Shown here: in pieces, positions 1 to 7,497 of the stretch
Layout: each line of letters starts with the position of its first letter
Numbering within the stretch: the first letter of the stretch is position 1
NCBI GenBank assembly: GCA_012798485.1
Contig: JAAZND010000065.1
Coordinates: forward strand, 1 to 36,397
Direction of reading: 5' to 3'
DNA length: 36,397 bases
Origin: Candidatus Beckwithbacteria bacterium
GTDB taxonomy: Bacteria; Patescibacteriota; Microgenomatia; UBA1400; UBA1449
Made by a program: the position numbers and the translations under genes
The notes under the pieces: model-generated
What the model was told of the DNA's origin: nothing
What the model saw: only the letters and a program-made list of their open reading frames with translations
Databases searched by the model: none

Positions 1-2
1 AA

Positions 3-1256
3 AAGCAGTCAACTGTAAGTCAAACTTCTGAAAGTGAACCAGTCATCCCTCAAAAGAAAACTTTTAGTTTTCCCAAGAATTTTAATAAAAAAAGACTTAG
101 TTTTGCTTTAATTTTAGGCTTGTTTTTTTTAGTTTTAATTGGAGCTGCTGCTGGTTTATTTTATTATTACTGGAATGTTCCAGAGGCAGAAATTAAATTA
201 TTCCTTTATCCCAAGTATATTGAAAAAACAGTAGAGATTAATTTAGCAAAAAGTGCTACAGCTTTGGATCTACAGAATTTTATCATTCCAACTTCAGCAA
301 ATCAGGTGACAGTCACAGGCGAAGAAGTGGTTCCTACCACTGGGACTAAAAAAGTAGGAGAGAAAGCCACAGGCAAGATTTTAATTTATAACAAAATCAG
401 TAAGACCAGAACCTTGAAAAAAGGAGCTATTTTGACTAATGCAGAAAATTTACGTTTTGAGCTTGCCGAAGATGTGACTGTTGCTTCTGCCAGTTCTCAA
501 TCTCAAGATGAAGGAGAAAGTATTGCTTATGGTAAAGCAGAAGCTTCAGTAAACGCCGGTGGGGTAGGGACAGAATATAATATTGCCAAAGACAGCGTTT
601 TGACTTTTAAAGATATTGATAAGAGTTCACTTTCGGCAAAAGCCGTTGATGCTTTTAGTGGCGGGAGCAGCGAAACAGTACAAGTAGTTGATAAAAAAGA
701 CAAAGATAAGGCTTTGGAAAGTTTACAAACTAAATTACTGACCCAATTAAATGATGAACTTAGTAAGCAAACAGATAAAACTAAGCTAGCTTTTGATACT
801 GGAGAAAAACCCGAAATTACTGAAAGCAGTTTTGATCATGAAGTGAGTGACGAAGCAACTAATTTGACAGTAAAAGCGACAATGAAAGTCAATACTTTGG
901 TTATTTCCAAAACAGATTTTGATTATACCTTGATGCAGGCTCTGATGGGTAGTATTCCGGAAAGTTTTCAAATTTCTTCTGATGGACTTCAGCAAGAAAT
1001 TAAAAATCAAACAGAAACCAAAGATGGTCTTAAAATTGAGGTAAATACCAAAGTCAAACTTTTGCCAAAAGTTGATTTTGACAATATTAGACGTAGTATT
1101 GTAGGAAAATATCCCAATCTTATTCAGAGCTATTTTCAAGGTTTGCCTAATTTTGCTAAGGTAGAAATCGTAGTCAGACCTTCTCTTCCAGGGTTTTTGG
1201 GCACTTTACCAAGACAAGAAGGTAAAATTTCAATTGCAGTTGAAGAAGTTAAATAA
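3..1256 (+). CDS. Baseplate J-like, membrane-anchored protein (5' end outside window)
   Basis: The reading frame is open from base 3 of the window, so the gene starts upstream and the TTG at 120 is not its start. The visible part begins with a polar, basic cytoplasmic stretch. One transmembrane segment follows (coded at about 108-170, ending in YYYW), then a long extracytoplasmic region. That region has the pattern I associate with CPR proteins annotated as 'baseplate J/gp47 family': GEKATGKILIYNK, a DVTVASAS segment, and an AVDAFSGG motif. No catalytic residues are evident. The family name does not imply a phage here; the neighbours are cell-envelope genes (sortase, mltG). The role is unknown, perhaps a surface structure or adhesin anchor. 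Family assignment is from recalled sequence pattern only. Confidence 0.6.
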   Translation, partial: KQSTVSQTSESEPVIPQKKTFSFPKNFNKKRLSFALILGLFFLVLIGAAAGLFYYYWNVPEAEIKLFLYPKYIEKTVEINLAKSATALDLQNFIIPTSANQVTVTGEEVVPTTGTKKVGEKATGKILIYNKISKTRTLKKGAILTNAENLRFELAEDVTVASASSQSQDEGESIAYGKAEASVNAGGVGTEYNIAKDSVLTFKDIDKSSLSAKAVDAFSGGSSETVQVVDKKDKDKALESLQTKLLTQLNDELSKQTDKTKLAFDTGEKPEITESSFDHEVSDEATNLTVKATMKVNTLVISKTDFDYTLMQALMGSIPESFQISSDGLQQEIKNQTETKDGLKIEVNTKVKLLPKVDFDNIRRSIVGKYPNLIQSYFQGLPNFAKVEIVVRPSLPGFLGTLPRQEGKISIAVEEVK

Positions 1257-1262
1257 GTGGTA

Positions 1263-1292
1263 AATTTACAAAAAAATTTAATTTTGTAAATT
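1263..1292. repeat. AT-only inverted repeat before the sortase gene
   Basis: AATTTACAAAA (1263-1273) is an exact inverted match to TTTTGTAAATT (1282-1292), followed by GATTTTTT and the GTG start at 1301. It could act as a weak terminator for the upstream gene or as an intercistronic hairpin like those seen in the ribosomal operons. Confidence 0.55.
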
Positions 1293-1300
1293 GATTTTTT

Positions 1301-2107
1301 GTGCAATATTGTTATTACAAAGCTCATCTTAAAACAGAATCAAGGTTTCAAAAAAAACAGAAAGAATTACTGCAAAAATTTTTGCGTGTTATCCCGAATG
1401 CTTTAATTATCGTGGGCGCAACAGCGGTGATGACGGTTTTTTACCCCATGATTTCTTATCAGCTCAATGCTTCACGTTGGAATAATAAAAAAATTGTTGC
1501 CCCTCTGACTAAAAATGAATTAGCAATAGATAAAAATCTGGCTTATCAAAATCAAAATAAAGCTGAAGCTACTGATCCTGTTATGGCTTATCAGCAGGAA
1601 AATGCTCCCCAGATAGTTGATTTTGACTATACAAAAGCCAGTAATTGGTTTTCCAACCCAGAAAAAGAGAATAAAACTGAGAAAAAAGAACTGGTCAGTA
1701 CTTATACTCTTTCGATCCCAAAACTTGATATTGAAAATATGAAGGTTCTCATTAATGGTGAAAACCTAGATGAATCTTTAATCCAGTATGCTGGCACAGC
1801 TTTACCCGGTGAATATGGTAATCCTGTTATTTTTGGACATAGCGTTTTACCTGTTTTTTATAATCCTAAAAATTATATGTCAGTTTTTTCCAAGATTCCT
1901 ACTCTTAAGGAAGGGGATGAAATTTTTGTGAGTTTTGATGGCATTGAATACAAATATGAGGTAGAATCCTATCATGAAGTTGAGCCAGACGAAATCGAAG
2001 TTTTAGAACAAAGATACGATCGTAAAACTTTAACTTTGATCACTTGTGTTCCTCCCGGAACTTATTTACGAAGAGGCGTAGTTTTAGCAAAATTAGTACA
2101 AGATTAA
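1301..2107 (+). CDS. Sortase family transpeptidase
   Basis: Sortases cleave a sorting signal in exported proteins and join them to the cell surface or to each other. This 268-aa protein has a basic N-terminus, one membrane segment at about residues 31-51, a low-complexity linker, and the sortase barrel from about 135 onward. The catalytic set is visible: His180 in IFGHS, Cys249 in TLITC, and Arg257/Arg258 in TYLRR. The start is GTG at 1301, the first possible start after an in-frame stop at 1292. No Shine-Dalgarno sequence is seen. It lies just after a membrane-anchored surface protein, which could be a substrate or partner (inference). The sortase class cannot be set with confidence. Confidence 0.88.
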   Translation: MQYCYYKAHLKTESRFQKKQKELLQKFLRVIPNALIIVGATAVMTVFYPMISYQLNASRWNNKKIVAPLTKNELAIDKNLAYQNQNKAEATDPVMAYQQENAPQIVDFDYTKASNWFSNPEKENKTEKKELVSTYTLSIPKLDIENMKVLINGENLDESLIQYAGTALPGEYGNPVIFGHSVLPVFYNPKNYMSVFSKIPTLKEGDEIFVSFDGIEYKYEVESYHEVEPDEIEVLEQRYDRKTLTLITCVPPGTYLRRGVVLAKLVQD

Positions 2108-2118
2108 TTTTTCAAATT

Positions 2119-2502
2119 ATGAAATATTTAGCCATAGACTATGGACAAAAACATATTGGTTTAGCCATTTCCGAAGGTATTCTAGCTGAGCCTTTTGGAC
2201 AATTTGATAGTGAAGCTGACGATAAAACAGTTGCCAAAATTATTAAAATCTGCCAAGAAGAACAGATTGATGAACTTGTTTTAGGCATTTCTGAAAATCA
2301 AATGGCAGTCAAAGTCAAAGCTTTTGCTCAAATCTTAAGCCAAAATTTAACTTTAAAAATTCATCTTCAAGATGAAACTTTATCGTCCCAGTTGGCAAAA
2401 AAACATCTGCTGGAAAGCGGAGCAAAAAGAAAAAAAAGACAGACGCAGAATCATCAAATTGCTGCGGCAATTATTTTACAAGAGTTTCTTGATAACAGAT
2501 AG
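2119..2502 (+). CDS. ruvX: RuvX/YqgF-type RNase H-fold nuclease (putative Holliday junction resolvase / pre-16S rRNA processing)
   Basis: YqgF/RuvX proteins are small RNase H-fold nucleases linked to Holliday junctions and to 16S rRNA 5' maturation. I start the gene at ATG 2119, giving 127 aa beginning MKYLAIDYG, which fits the family. An in-frame ATG at 2044 would add 25 residues overlapping the sortase and is rejected. Visible motifs are DYGxKxIGLA (Asp7), LVLGIS, and DETLSS (Glu86). The C-terminal helix AAAIILQEFL is also present. At the position of the third catalytic acid (Asp in E. coli YqgF) there is His112. It follows the sortase closely. Confidence 0.9.
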   Translation: MKYLAIDYGQKHIGLAISEGILAEPFGQFDSEADDKTVAKIIKICQEEQIDELVLGISENQMAVKVKAFAQILSQNLTLKIHLQDETLSSQLAKKHLLESGAKRKKRQTQNHQIAAAIILQEFLDNR

Positions 2503-2517
2503 AAAACCTGTTATATT
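2489..2517 (+). promoter_or_regulatory. Sigma70-type promoter inside the 3' end of ruvX
   Basis: TTGATA (2489-2494), a 17-bp spacer and TATATT (2512-2517) match the consensus at five of six bases in each box. The expected start of transcription is about 2524, only a few bases before the ATG at 2529, so the mRNA would be almost leaderless. An inverted repeat ATAACAG/CTGTTAT overlaps the promoter. Confidence 0.6.
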
Positions 2518-2528
2518 AAAAAACAGAA

Positions 2529-2720
2529 ATGGTTAAAAAATTAATTTTTCCAATTCAACATTGGTTACTTTCTCAAGGGAAATGTGTCGGTTGTGCCAGG
2601 TCGCTTGACAGGCAGCAAACCCGTGAGAAAAAAGGCAATATTTTAGTTTATTGTAAATGTGGGAGGATTTATCTTAAAGAAGGTCAAAAATACCGCAGGG
2701 CTTTGTTTGAAGAAATTTAA
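2529..2720 (+). CDS. Small Zn-ribbon protein, function unknown
   Basis: This 63-aa basic protein has a CxxC (Cys19, Cys22) and a CxC (Cys42, Cys44), a likely zinc-binding knuckle pair. The middle is Lys/Arg rich (RQQTREKKG), which suggests contact with nucleic acid. I do not recognise a named family. Its own promoter (2489-2517) and position between ruvX and mltG suggest a genuine gene. Function is not inferable from sequence. Confidence 0.65.
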   Translation: MVKKLIFPIQHWLLSQGKCVGCARSLDRQQTREKKGNILVYCKCGRIYLKEGQKYRRALFEEI

Positions 2721-2753
2721 CTTTAAATTTGTTTATATATCCCAATTAATTAT

Positions 2754-3776
2754 ATGCCTAATCCAAAACCCAAAAAAAGATTTTTAATCTTTGGTTTTCC
2801 AATTTTATTGTTGTTTATTTTGTTTTTAGCTTTGTTTTTTTGGTGGACTTTAAATTTACAACCAGTAGATAAAACAACGCAAACAGAAATAACAATGACT
2901 ATCCCATCTGGAGCTTCAGCTAGTCAAATTGCTCAGATTTTACAAGATAATAATTTAATTAAAAGTAAACTAGTTTTCCGCCTGTATTTAAAAAGAGAAA
3001 AGCTTGATGCTAAGCTAAAACCAGGCAAATATCAATTAAGTCAGACTCAGAGTCTGGCAGAAATTGTCAATCTTCTGCAAAAAGGAGTACTGGAAGATTT
3101 TTGGGTGACGATACCAGAAGGGAAAAGAAGAGAAGAGGTCGCCAAGATTTTAGCTGATAGTTTTACCAGAGAGAATTTAGTTTTTTCCATTCCAGACTTT
3201 TTAGAGCTAACAGACGATTTGGAAGGCTACCTTTTCCCAGATACCTATCTTATCCCCCGGACTACTACTACTCAAGAAGTAGTACAGATGATGAAGGATA
3301 ATTTTGCCAAGAAAATTTCTAATACGATCAAAGCTAAAGCTAATAATTTAGATTTAAGTTTTGATCAGGTTTTAATCTTAGCTTCTTTGGTGGAAAGAGA
3401 AGCTAAATTTGAAACAGATCGGACCAAAATTGCTGGAGTTTTACTCAATAGACTCAAACAAGATATGCCATTACAGATAGATGCTACTGTGCAATATGTA
3501 GTGGGAGGCAATCAATGTGAGGCTAAGATAGGTAAAGATTGTAATTGGTGGCCAGTAATTACGGATACTAAAATTAATTCTACCTATAACACTTATGAAA
3601 ATGTAGGTTTGCCTCCTGCTCCAATCTGTAATCCAGGGCTTTCTGTGATTGAAGCAGTCTTAAATCCAGGAAAACATGATTATCTTTATTATCTTTCAGA
3701 GGACAATGGGACAACTCATTATGCTAAAACTTTAGAGGAACATGAAGCTAATATTGAGAAATATTTGAACAATTAG
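2754..3776 (+). CDS. mltG: Endolytic murein transglycosylase MltG (YceG-like)
   Basis: MltG cleaves nascent glycan strands of peptidoglycan at the outer face of the cytoplasmic membrane and is thought to set strand length. The 340-aa protein has a short basic N-terminus and one transmembrane segment at about 11-33. A small LysM-like or N-terminal domain follows, then the YceG catalytic domain. Diagnostic motifs are LEGYLFPDTY (156-165) and ILASLVEREA (208-217), where Glu214 aligns with the catalytic Glu of E. coli MltG. TYNTYENVGLPPAPICNPG is also typical. An insertion around 250-270 carries two Cys (255, 263), with a third at 292. No Shine-Dalgarno sequence is seen. Confidence 0.93.
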   Translation: MPNPKPKKRFLIFGFPILLLFILFLALFFWWTLNLQPVDKTTQTEITMTIPSGASASQIAQILQDNNLIKSKLVFRLYLKREKLDAKLKPGKYQLSQTQSLAEIVNLLQKGVLEDFWVTIPEGKRREEVAKILADSFTRENLVFSIPDFLELTDDLEGYLFPDTYLIPRTTTTQEVVQMMKDNFAKKISNTIKAKANNLDLSFDQVLILASLVEREAKFETDRTKIAGVLLNRLKQDMPLQIDATVQYVVGGNQCEAKIGKDCNWWPVITDTKINSTYNTYENVGLPPAPICNPGLSVIEAVLNPGKHDYLYYLSEDNGTTHYAKTLEEHEANIEKYLNN

Positions 3777-3779
3777 TCG

Positions 3780-3807
3780 TTGACTTTTAAAAGATTTTTA
3801 GTATACT
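3780..3807 (+). promoter_or_regulatory. Promoter of the rpoBC operon
   Basis: TTGACT (3780-3785), a 16-bp spacer and TATACT (3802-3807) form a near-consensus sigma70-type promoter just after the mltG stop. The inferred start is near 3814, giving a leader of about 150 nt before rpoB, unusually long for this compact window. Confidence 0.75.
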
Positions 3808-3819
3808 AACAATCACTGT

Positions 3820-3847
3820 CTCAGTCTATTAATCAATTTAGACTGAG
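3820..3847 (+). promoter_or_regulatory. rpoB leader hairpin 1
   Basis: CTCAGTCT (3820-3827) pairs perfectly with AGACTGAG (3840-3847) across a 12-nt loop, followed by TTTTATGTGTTTT. It begins within about 10 nt of the inferred transcript start. It may be a weak terminator or a 5' stabilising stem-loop. Confidence 0.55.
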
Positions 3848-3851
3848 TTTT

Positions 3852-3910
3852 ATGTGTTTTAAAATAAACTTCAAAAAGGAGTTAAATTGATTTTTCAACA
3901 CAATTTATAA
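3852..3910 (+). other. Possible overlapping leader ORFs with a strong Shine-Dalgarno sequence, upstream of rpoB
   Basis: An ATG at 3852 opens a 12-codon ORF (MCFKINFKKELN) ending in TGA at 3888-3890. That TGA overlaps a TTG at 3887, which opens a 7-codon ORF (MIFQHNL) ending at 3910. AAAAAGGAG (3873-3881) sits 5 nt before the TTG. It is one of only two good Shine-Dalgarno sequences next to a start that I see in the window. Neither ORF is proven; they could form a leader peptide controlling the terminator just downstream. Confidence 0.25.
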
Positions 3911-3927
3911 TCTAAAACAAAAGAAAT

Positions 3928-3957
3928 AAGATTCAGGTAAGGCAACCTGAATTTTTT
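3928..3957 (+). terminator. Intrinsic terminator / attenuator directly before rpoB
   Basis: ATTCAGGT (3931-3938) and ACCTGAAT (3945-3952) form an 8-bp stem with a 6-nt loop. The stem is extendable by AAG/TTT pairs and is followed by a T-rich tract. The U-tract ends about 9 nt before the rpoB ATG, leaving no room for a Shine-Dalgarno sequence. Since the promoter lies upstream, the hairpin is best read as an attenuator. It could also block ribosome entry. Confidence 0.65.
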
Positions 3958-3965
3958 GTTGTTTT

Positions 3966-6900
3966 ATGAACAAAAGCTCTCAATCCAAAAATAGAATTTA
4001 TTTAGGCAAAGAAAATCTTCCTCTTCCAGAACTTAATTTAACAGAGATTCAAAAAAATTCTTATTTAGAATTTTTGACAGACGGGATTGCTAAAAGACTA
4101 AAAGAAATATCTCCAATTGATGATTTCACCGGTAAAAATTGGGCTCTTTCTTTTGGTGAACACTTTTTTGAAAAACCAAAACTCACTCCAGAACAAGCTC
4201 GAGAAAAAGGTTTAAATTATGAAGCTGCAATCAAAGTTCAAGCTACGCTTTTAAACAAAAAAACTGGTGAAACGATTGATCAAGAAGTTTTCTTAGGCGA
4301 TATGCCAATGATGACTTCAAGTGGTACTTTTATCATTAATGGTATTGATAGAGCCGTCGTTTCTCAGTTAGTCAGAAGTCCAGGAGTTTTCTTTTCCGGT
4401 TCTATTGATCCAAATTCAGGTAAAATGCTTTATCAGGCTGAACTAAGACCTTTGCGTGGTTCCTGGCTTGAATTTGCTGTTTCCCGACATGGCGTGATCT
4501 CAGTCAAAATTGATAGACATCGTAAAATTCCAGCCACTACTTTGTTAAGAGCTGTTGGTCTTGCTACCAAAAAAGAAATTTTAGAAACTTTTGAAGATGT
4601 TGACAGAGGCGAGGAATTATATATTGAAAATACTTTAGTAAAAGATATGTCTTCTTCTCAAGAAGAGGCTTTGATAGAGATTTATGAGAAAATTAGACCA
4701 GGTGAGCCAGCTGTTTTAGATAACGCTAAAGCACTTTTAAAAAATCTATTTTTTGATGCACGTCGTTATGATCTTGGGAAGGTTGGTAGATATAAATTAA
4801 ATAGAAGACTTGGTATTGAAGTTAAAAATGATGAAGATGCCTATATTTTGACTGCTGATGATATTGTAGCTACCATCAAATATTTGATTAACCTGCAAAA
4901 TGGTCAAGGAAAAGTTGATGATATTGATCATCTAGCCAACAGAAGAATTAGAAGGGTAGGAGAATTAGTTTCTACTGTAGCTTTCAGAGTTGGACTATTA
5001 AGACTTGAAAGAAGTATCAAAGAAAAAATGAGTATGGTTAAAGCTGATACTTTGATTACTCCATCTTCTTTAGTCAACCCTCGTCCAATGGTTGCGGCTA
5101 TTTCTGAATTTTTCCGTAGAAATAGACTTTCTACTATTTTGGATCAGACTAATCCTTTATCAGAAATTGATAATTTACGAAGACTTTCTGTGATGGGAAG
5201 CGGAGGAGTGACTCGTGAAAGAGCCTCTTTCTCTATGAGAGATATTAATCAATCACAATATTCTCGTATTTGCCCAGTCAGATCACCAGAAGGACCAAAT
5301 ATTGGTTTAGTCACTTACTTATCTTTGTATACACGCATTAATGAATATGGTTTTCTAGAAGCTCCATATCGTCGAGTTGTTCCTGAGAAAAAAGGCAACA
5401 AAACCAGAATGAAAGTGACCAATGAAGTTGTCTATCTTTCAGCTGATGAAGAAGAAAATTATTATATTACTCATGCCGAAGTCAAAATTGATCAAGATGG
5501 TTATATTGCTGAAGATTGGGTTTCGGTCAGATTTAATGGAGAATTTTTGGAAGCTGATGTTGAGCAAGTTCAGTTTATTGACGTGGCTTCTCGCCAGATT
5601 GTTGGTTCTTCTGCTTCCTTGATTCCATTTTTAGCTCATGATGAAGCTATCAGAGCTTTGATGGGTACTCATATGCAATGTCAGGCAGTACCTTTAGTCA
5701 AAACTGAATCTCCTATTATTGGTACAGGTATGGAAGGTTCAATTGCTAAAGCTACTAATCATGTAGTAGAAGCAGATTTTGACGGCGAAGTAGTTTATGC
5801 CGATGCTCAGATGATTGAACTTAAAGTTAGTGCTAAAGATTTTGCAAAAGTCAAAGAAAATAGAGAAAAATATCCTTATATCGTAAACATTCAAGATAAT
5901 GTTTTGACTTACAACATTCATAAGTTCCAACGTTCATCTCAAAGCACTTGTTATTCTCAAAAAACCAATGTTTTGACAGGAGCAAAAATTAAAAAAGGCG
6001 ATGTGATTATCGATGGTCCTGCTGCTTTTGAAGGAGAATTATCTTTGGGTAAAAATTTATTAATTGCCTTTGGAGCTTTTGATGGTCTTGGTTATGAAGA
6101 TGCCATCGTTATTTCTGATCGTTTAGTTAAAGAAGATGTTTTATCTTCTATTCATATCAACGAACATATTATTGAAGTGATGGATACCAAATTAGGCCCA
6201 GAGGAAATTACTCGTGATATTCCTAATGTTGGTGAAGCTGATCTTGCTCATCTTGGAGAAGATGGTATTGTCACAATCTGTTCCAATGTCGGACCAAATG
6301 ATATTTTGGTTGGCAAAATTGCTCCTAAAGGCGAAACAGAACTTAGCGCCGAAGAAAGACTTTTACGCGCTATTTTTGGAGAAAAAGCCAGAGAAGTTCG
6401 TGATACTTCTTTGCGTATGCCTCATGGAGAACATGGAACTGTTATTGGAATTAATATTTTAGACAGAGATAAAGGTGACGAACTTGATCCAGGTGTTTTG
6501 AAAGAAGTAAAAGTACTGGTTGCTCAAATGAGAAAAGTGGTGATTGGAGATAAGGTTGCCGGAAGACATGGTAATAAAGGTGTTATTTCCAAAATTGTAC
6601 CAGTTGCTGATATGCCTTATCTTGAAGATGGGACTTCTGTTGATATCATTATTTCTCCTTTGTCAGTATTAGCTCGTATGAATCTGGGTCAGATTTTAGA
6701 ATCACAACTGGGTTGGGCAGGTAAAAAACTTGATCAGAAATATGCTTTGCCAGTTTTTGAACACATTGATCAAGAATTTATTGACGAGAAAATGACCGAA
6801 GCTGGACTTCCAGTCAATAGCAAAGTGCAACTTTATGACGGAAAGACTGGAGAGCCATATCAATATAAAACTTCAGTTGGAGTCGCTTATATTATGAAGC

Positions 6901-7433
6901 TGGCTCACATGGTTGAAGATAAAATGCATGCTCGTTCCACTGGACCATATTCTTTGGTGACTCAACAACCTCTTGGAGGAAAAGCTCAAATGGGAGGACA
7001 AAGACTGGGAGAAATGGAAGTCTGGGCTTTGGAAGCACATCGAGTAGCTCATGTTTTACAAGAAATGTTGACTATCAAATCTGATGATGTGGTTGGCAGA
7101 AGTAAAGCTTTTGAAGCAATTGTCAAAGGAACTGATTTACCAGCTTCAACCGTGCCAGAATCATTCAAGGTTTTGGTTAAAGAACTTAATAGTTTAGGCT
7201 TTAATGTTATTCCAGAAGGGGTTGAAGAAAAAGAAGAAGTGATTGATGATCCAGAACTGAAAATGATTGAAGCCGATGATAAAGATTTGGTTTTACCAAC
7301 TGATGAGACTTCAGAAGAAGATACTCAAGAAAAAGAAGTTAAAGACGAAGATGATGACGATGATGATTTTGATGATATTGAAGTTCCAGAAGAAGAATTA
7401 TCAGAGTTAGAAGAGGAGATTAAGAATAACTAA
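3966..7433 (+). CDS. rpoB: RNA polymerase beta subunit
   Basis: The beta subunit forms half of the RNA polymerase active-site cleft. The 1155-aa protein is full length for a compact bacterium. It shows the fork-loop/rifampicin region (386-408, DQTNPLSEI), ICPVRSPEGPNIGLV, the GYEDAIVISDRL block, the KIAPKGETELSAEERLL block, and the C-terminal GGKAQMGGQRLGEMEVWALEA anchor region. The last ~50 residues are an acidic Asp/Glu tail beyond the usual end. At rifampicin-pocket positions the residues differ from E. coli (Thr390 for Gln513, Ile391 for Phe514, Asn403 for His526). The ATG at 3966 follows an attenuator-like hairpin, and rpoC follows after 64 nt. Confidence 0.98.
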   Translation: MNKSSQSKNRIYLGKENLPLPELNLTEIQKNSYLEFLTDGIAKRLKEISPIDDFTGKNWALSFGEHFFEKPKLTPEQAREKGLNYEAAIKVQATLLNKKTGETIDQEVFLGDMPMMTSSGTFIINGIDRAVVSQLVRSPGVFFSGSIDPNSGKMLYQAELRPLRGSWLEFAVSRHGVISVKIDRHRKIPATTLLRAVGLATKKEILETFEDVDRGEELYIENTLVKDMSSSQEEALIEIYEKIRPGEPAVLDNAKALLKNLFFDARRYDLGKVGRYKLNRRLGIEVKNDEDAYILTADDIVATIKYLINLQNGQGKVDDIDHLANRRIRRVGELVSTVAFRVGLLRLERSIKEKMSMVKADTLITPSSLVNPRPMVAAISEFFRRNRLSTILDQTNPLSEIDNLRRLSVMGSGGVTRERASFSMRDINQSQYSRICPVRSPEGPNIGLVTYLSLYTRINEYGFLEAPYRRVVPEKKGNKTRMKVTNEVVYLSADEEENYYITHAEVKIDQDGYIAEDWVSVRFNGEFLEADVEQVQFIDVASRQIVGSSASLIPFLAHDEAIRALMGTHMQCQAVPLVKTESPIIGTGMEGSIAKATNHVVEADFDGEVVYADAQMIELKVSAKDFAKVKENREKYPYIVNIQDNVLTYNIHKFQRSSQSTCYSQKTNVLTGAKIKKGDVIIDGPAAFEGELSLGKNLLIAFGAFDGLGYEDAIVISDRLVKEDVLSSIHINEHIIEVMDTKLGPEEITRDIPNVGEADLAHLGEDGIVTICSNVGPNDILVGKIAPKGETELSAEERLLRAIFGEKAREVRDTSLRMPHGEHGTVIGINILDRDKGDELDPGVLKEVKVLVAQMRKVVIGDKVAGRHGNKGVISKIVPVADMPYLEDGTSVDIIISPLSVLARMNLGQILESQLGWAGKKLDQKYALPVFEHIDQEFIDEKMTEAGLPVNSKVQLYDGKTGEPYQYKTSVGVAYIMKLAHMVEDKMHARSTGPYSLVTQQPLGGKAQMGGQRLGEMEVWALEAHRVAHVLQEMLTIKSDDVVGRSKAFEAIVKGTDLPASTVPESFKVLVKELNSLGFNVIPEGVEEKEEVIDDPELKMIEADDKDLVLPTDETSEEDTQEKEVKDEDDDDDDFDDIEVPEEELSELEEEIKNN

Positions 7434-7454
7434 AAGCAATTAATAAAACTTTTA

Positions 7455-7489
7455 TAGCTAATAGTTTGCATGTTTTAAACTAAAAGCTA
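7455..7489 (+). repeat. Intercistronic hairpin rpoB-rpoC
   Basis: TAGCT-AA-TAGTTT (7455-7467) pairs with AAACTA-AA-AGCTA (7477-7489), an 11-bp stem with a symmetric AA/AA internal loop. It ends 8 nt before the rpoC ATG. Confidence 0.6.
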
Positions 7490-7497
7490 AAAAAAAT

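Noticed and set aside
786..1139. Minus-strand ORF of 117 codons inside the first gene
   Set aside because: Shadow of the plus-strand Baseplate-J-like gene; composition is Phe/Ile/Asn rich with no protein-like pattern.
2044..2118. ATG start 25 codons upstream for ruvX
   Set aside because: It overlaps the sortase catalytic region, and the added residues do not fit the family.
3887..3911. TTGATT ... TATAAT as a second rpoB promoter
   Set aside because: The spacer is only 13 bp; the TATAAT could be an isolated -10, so I do not list it as a promoter.
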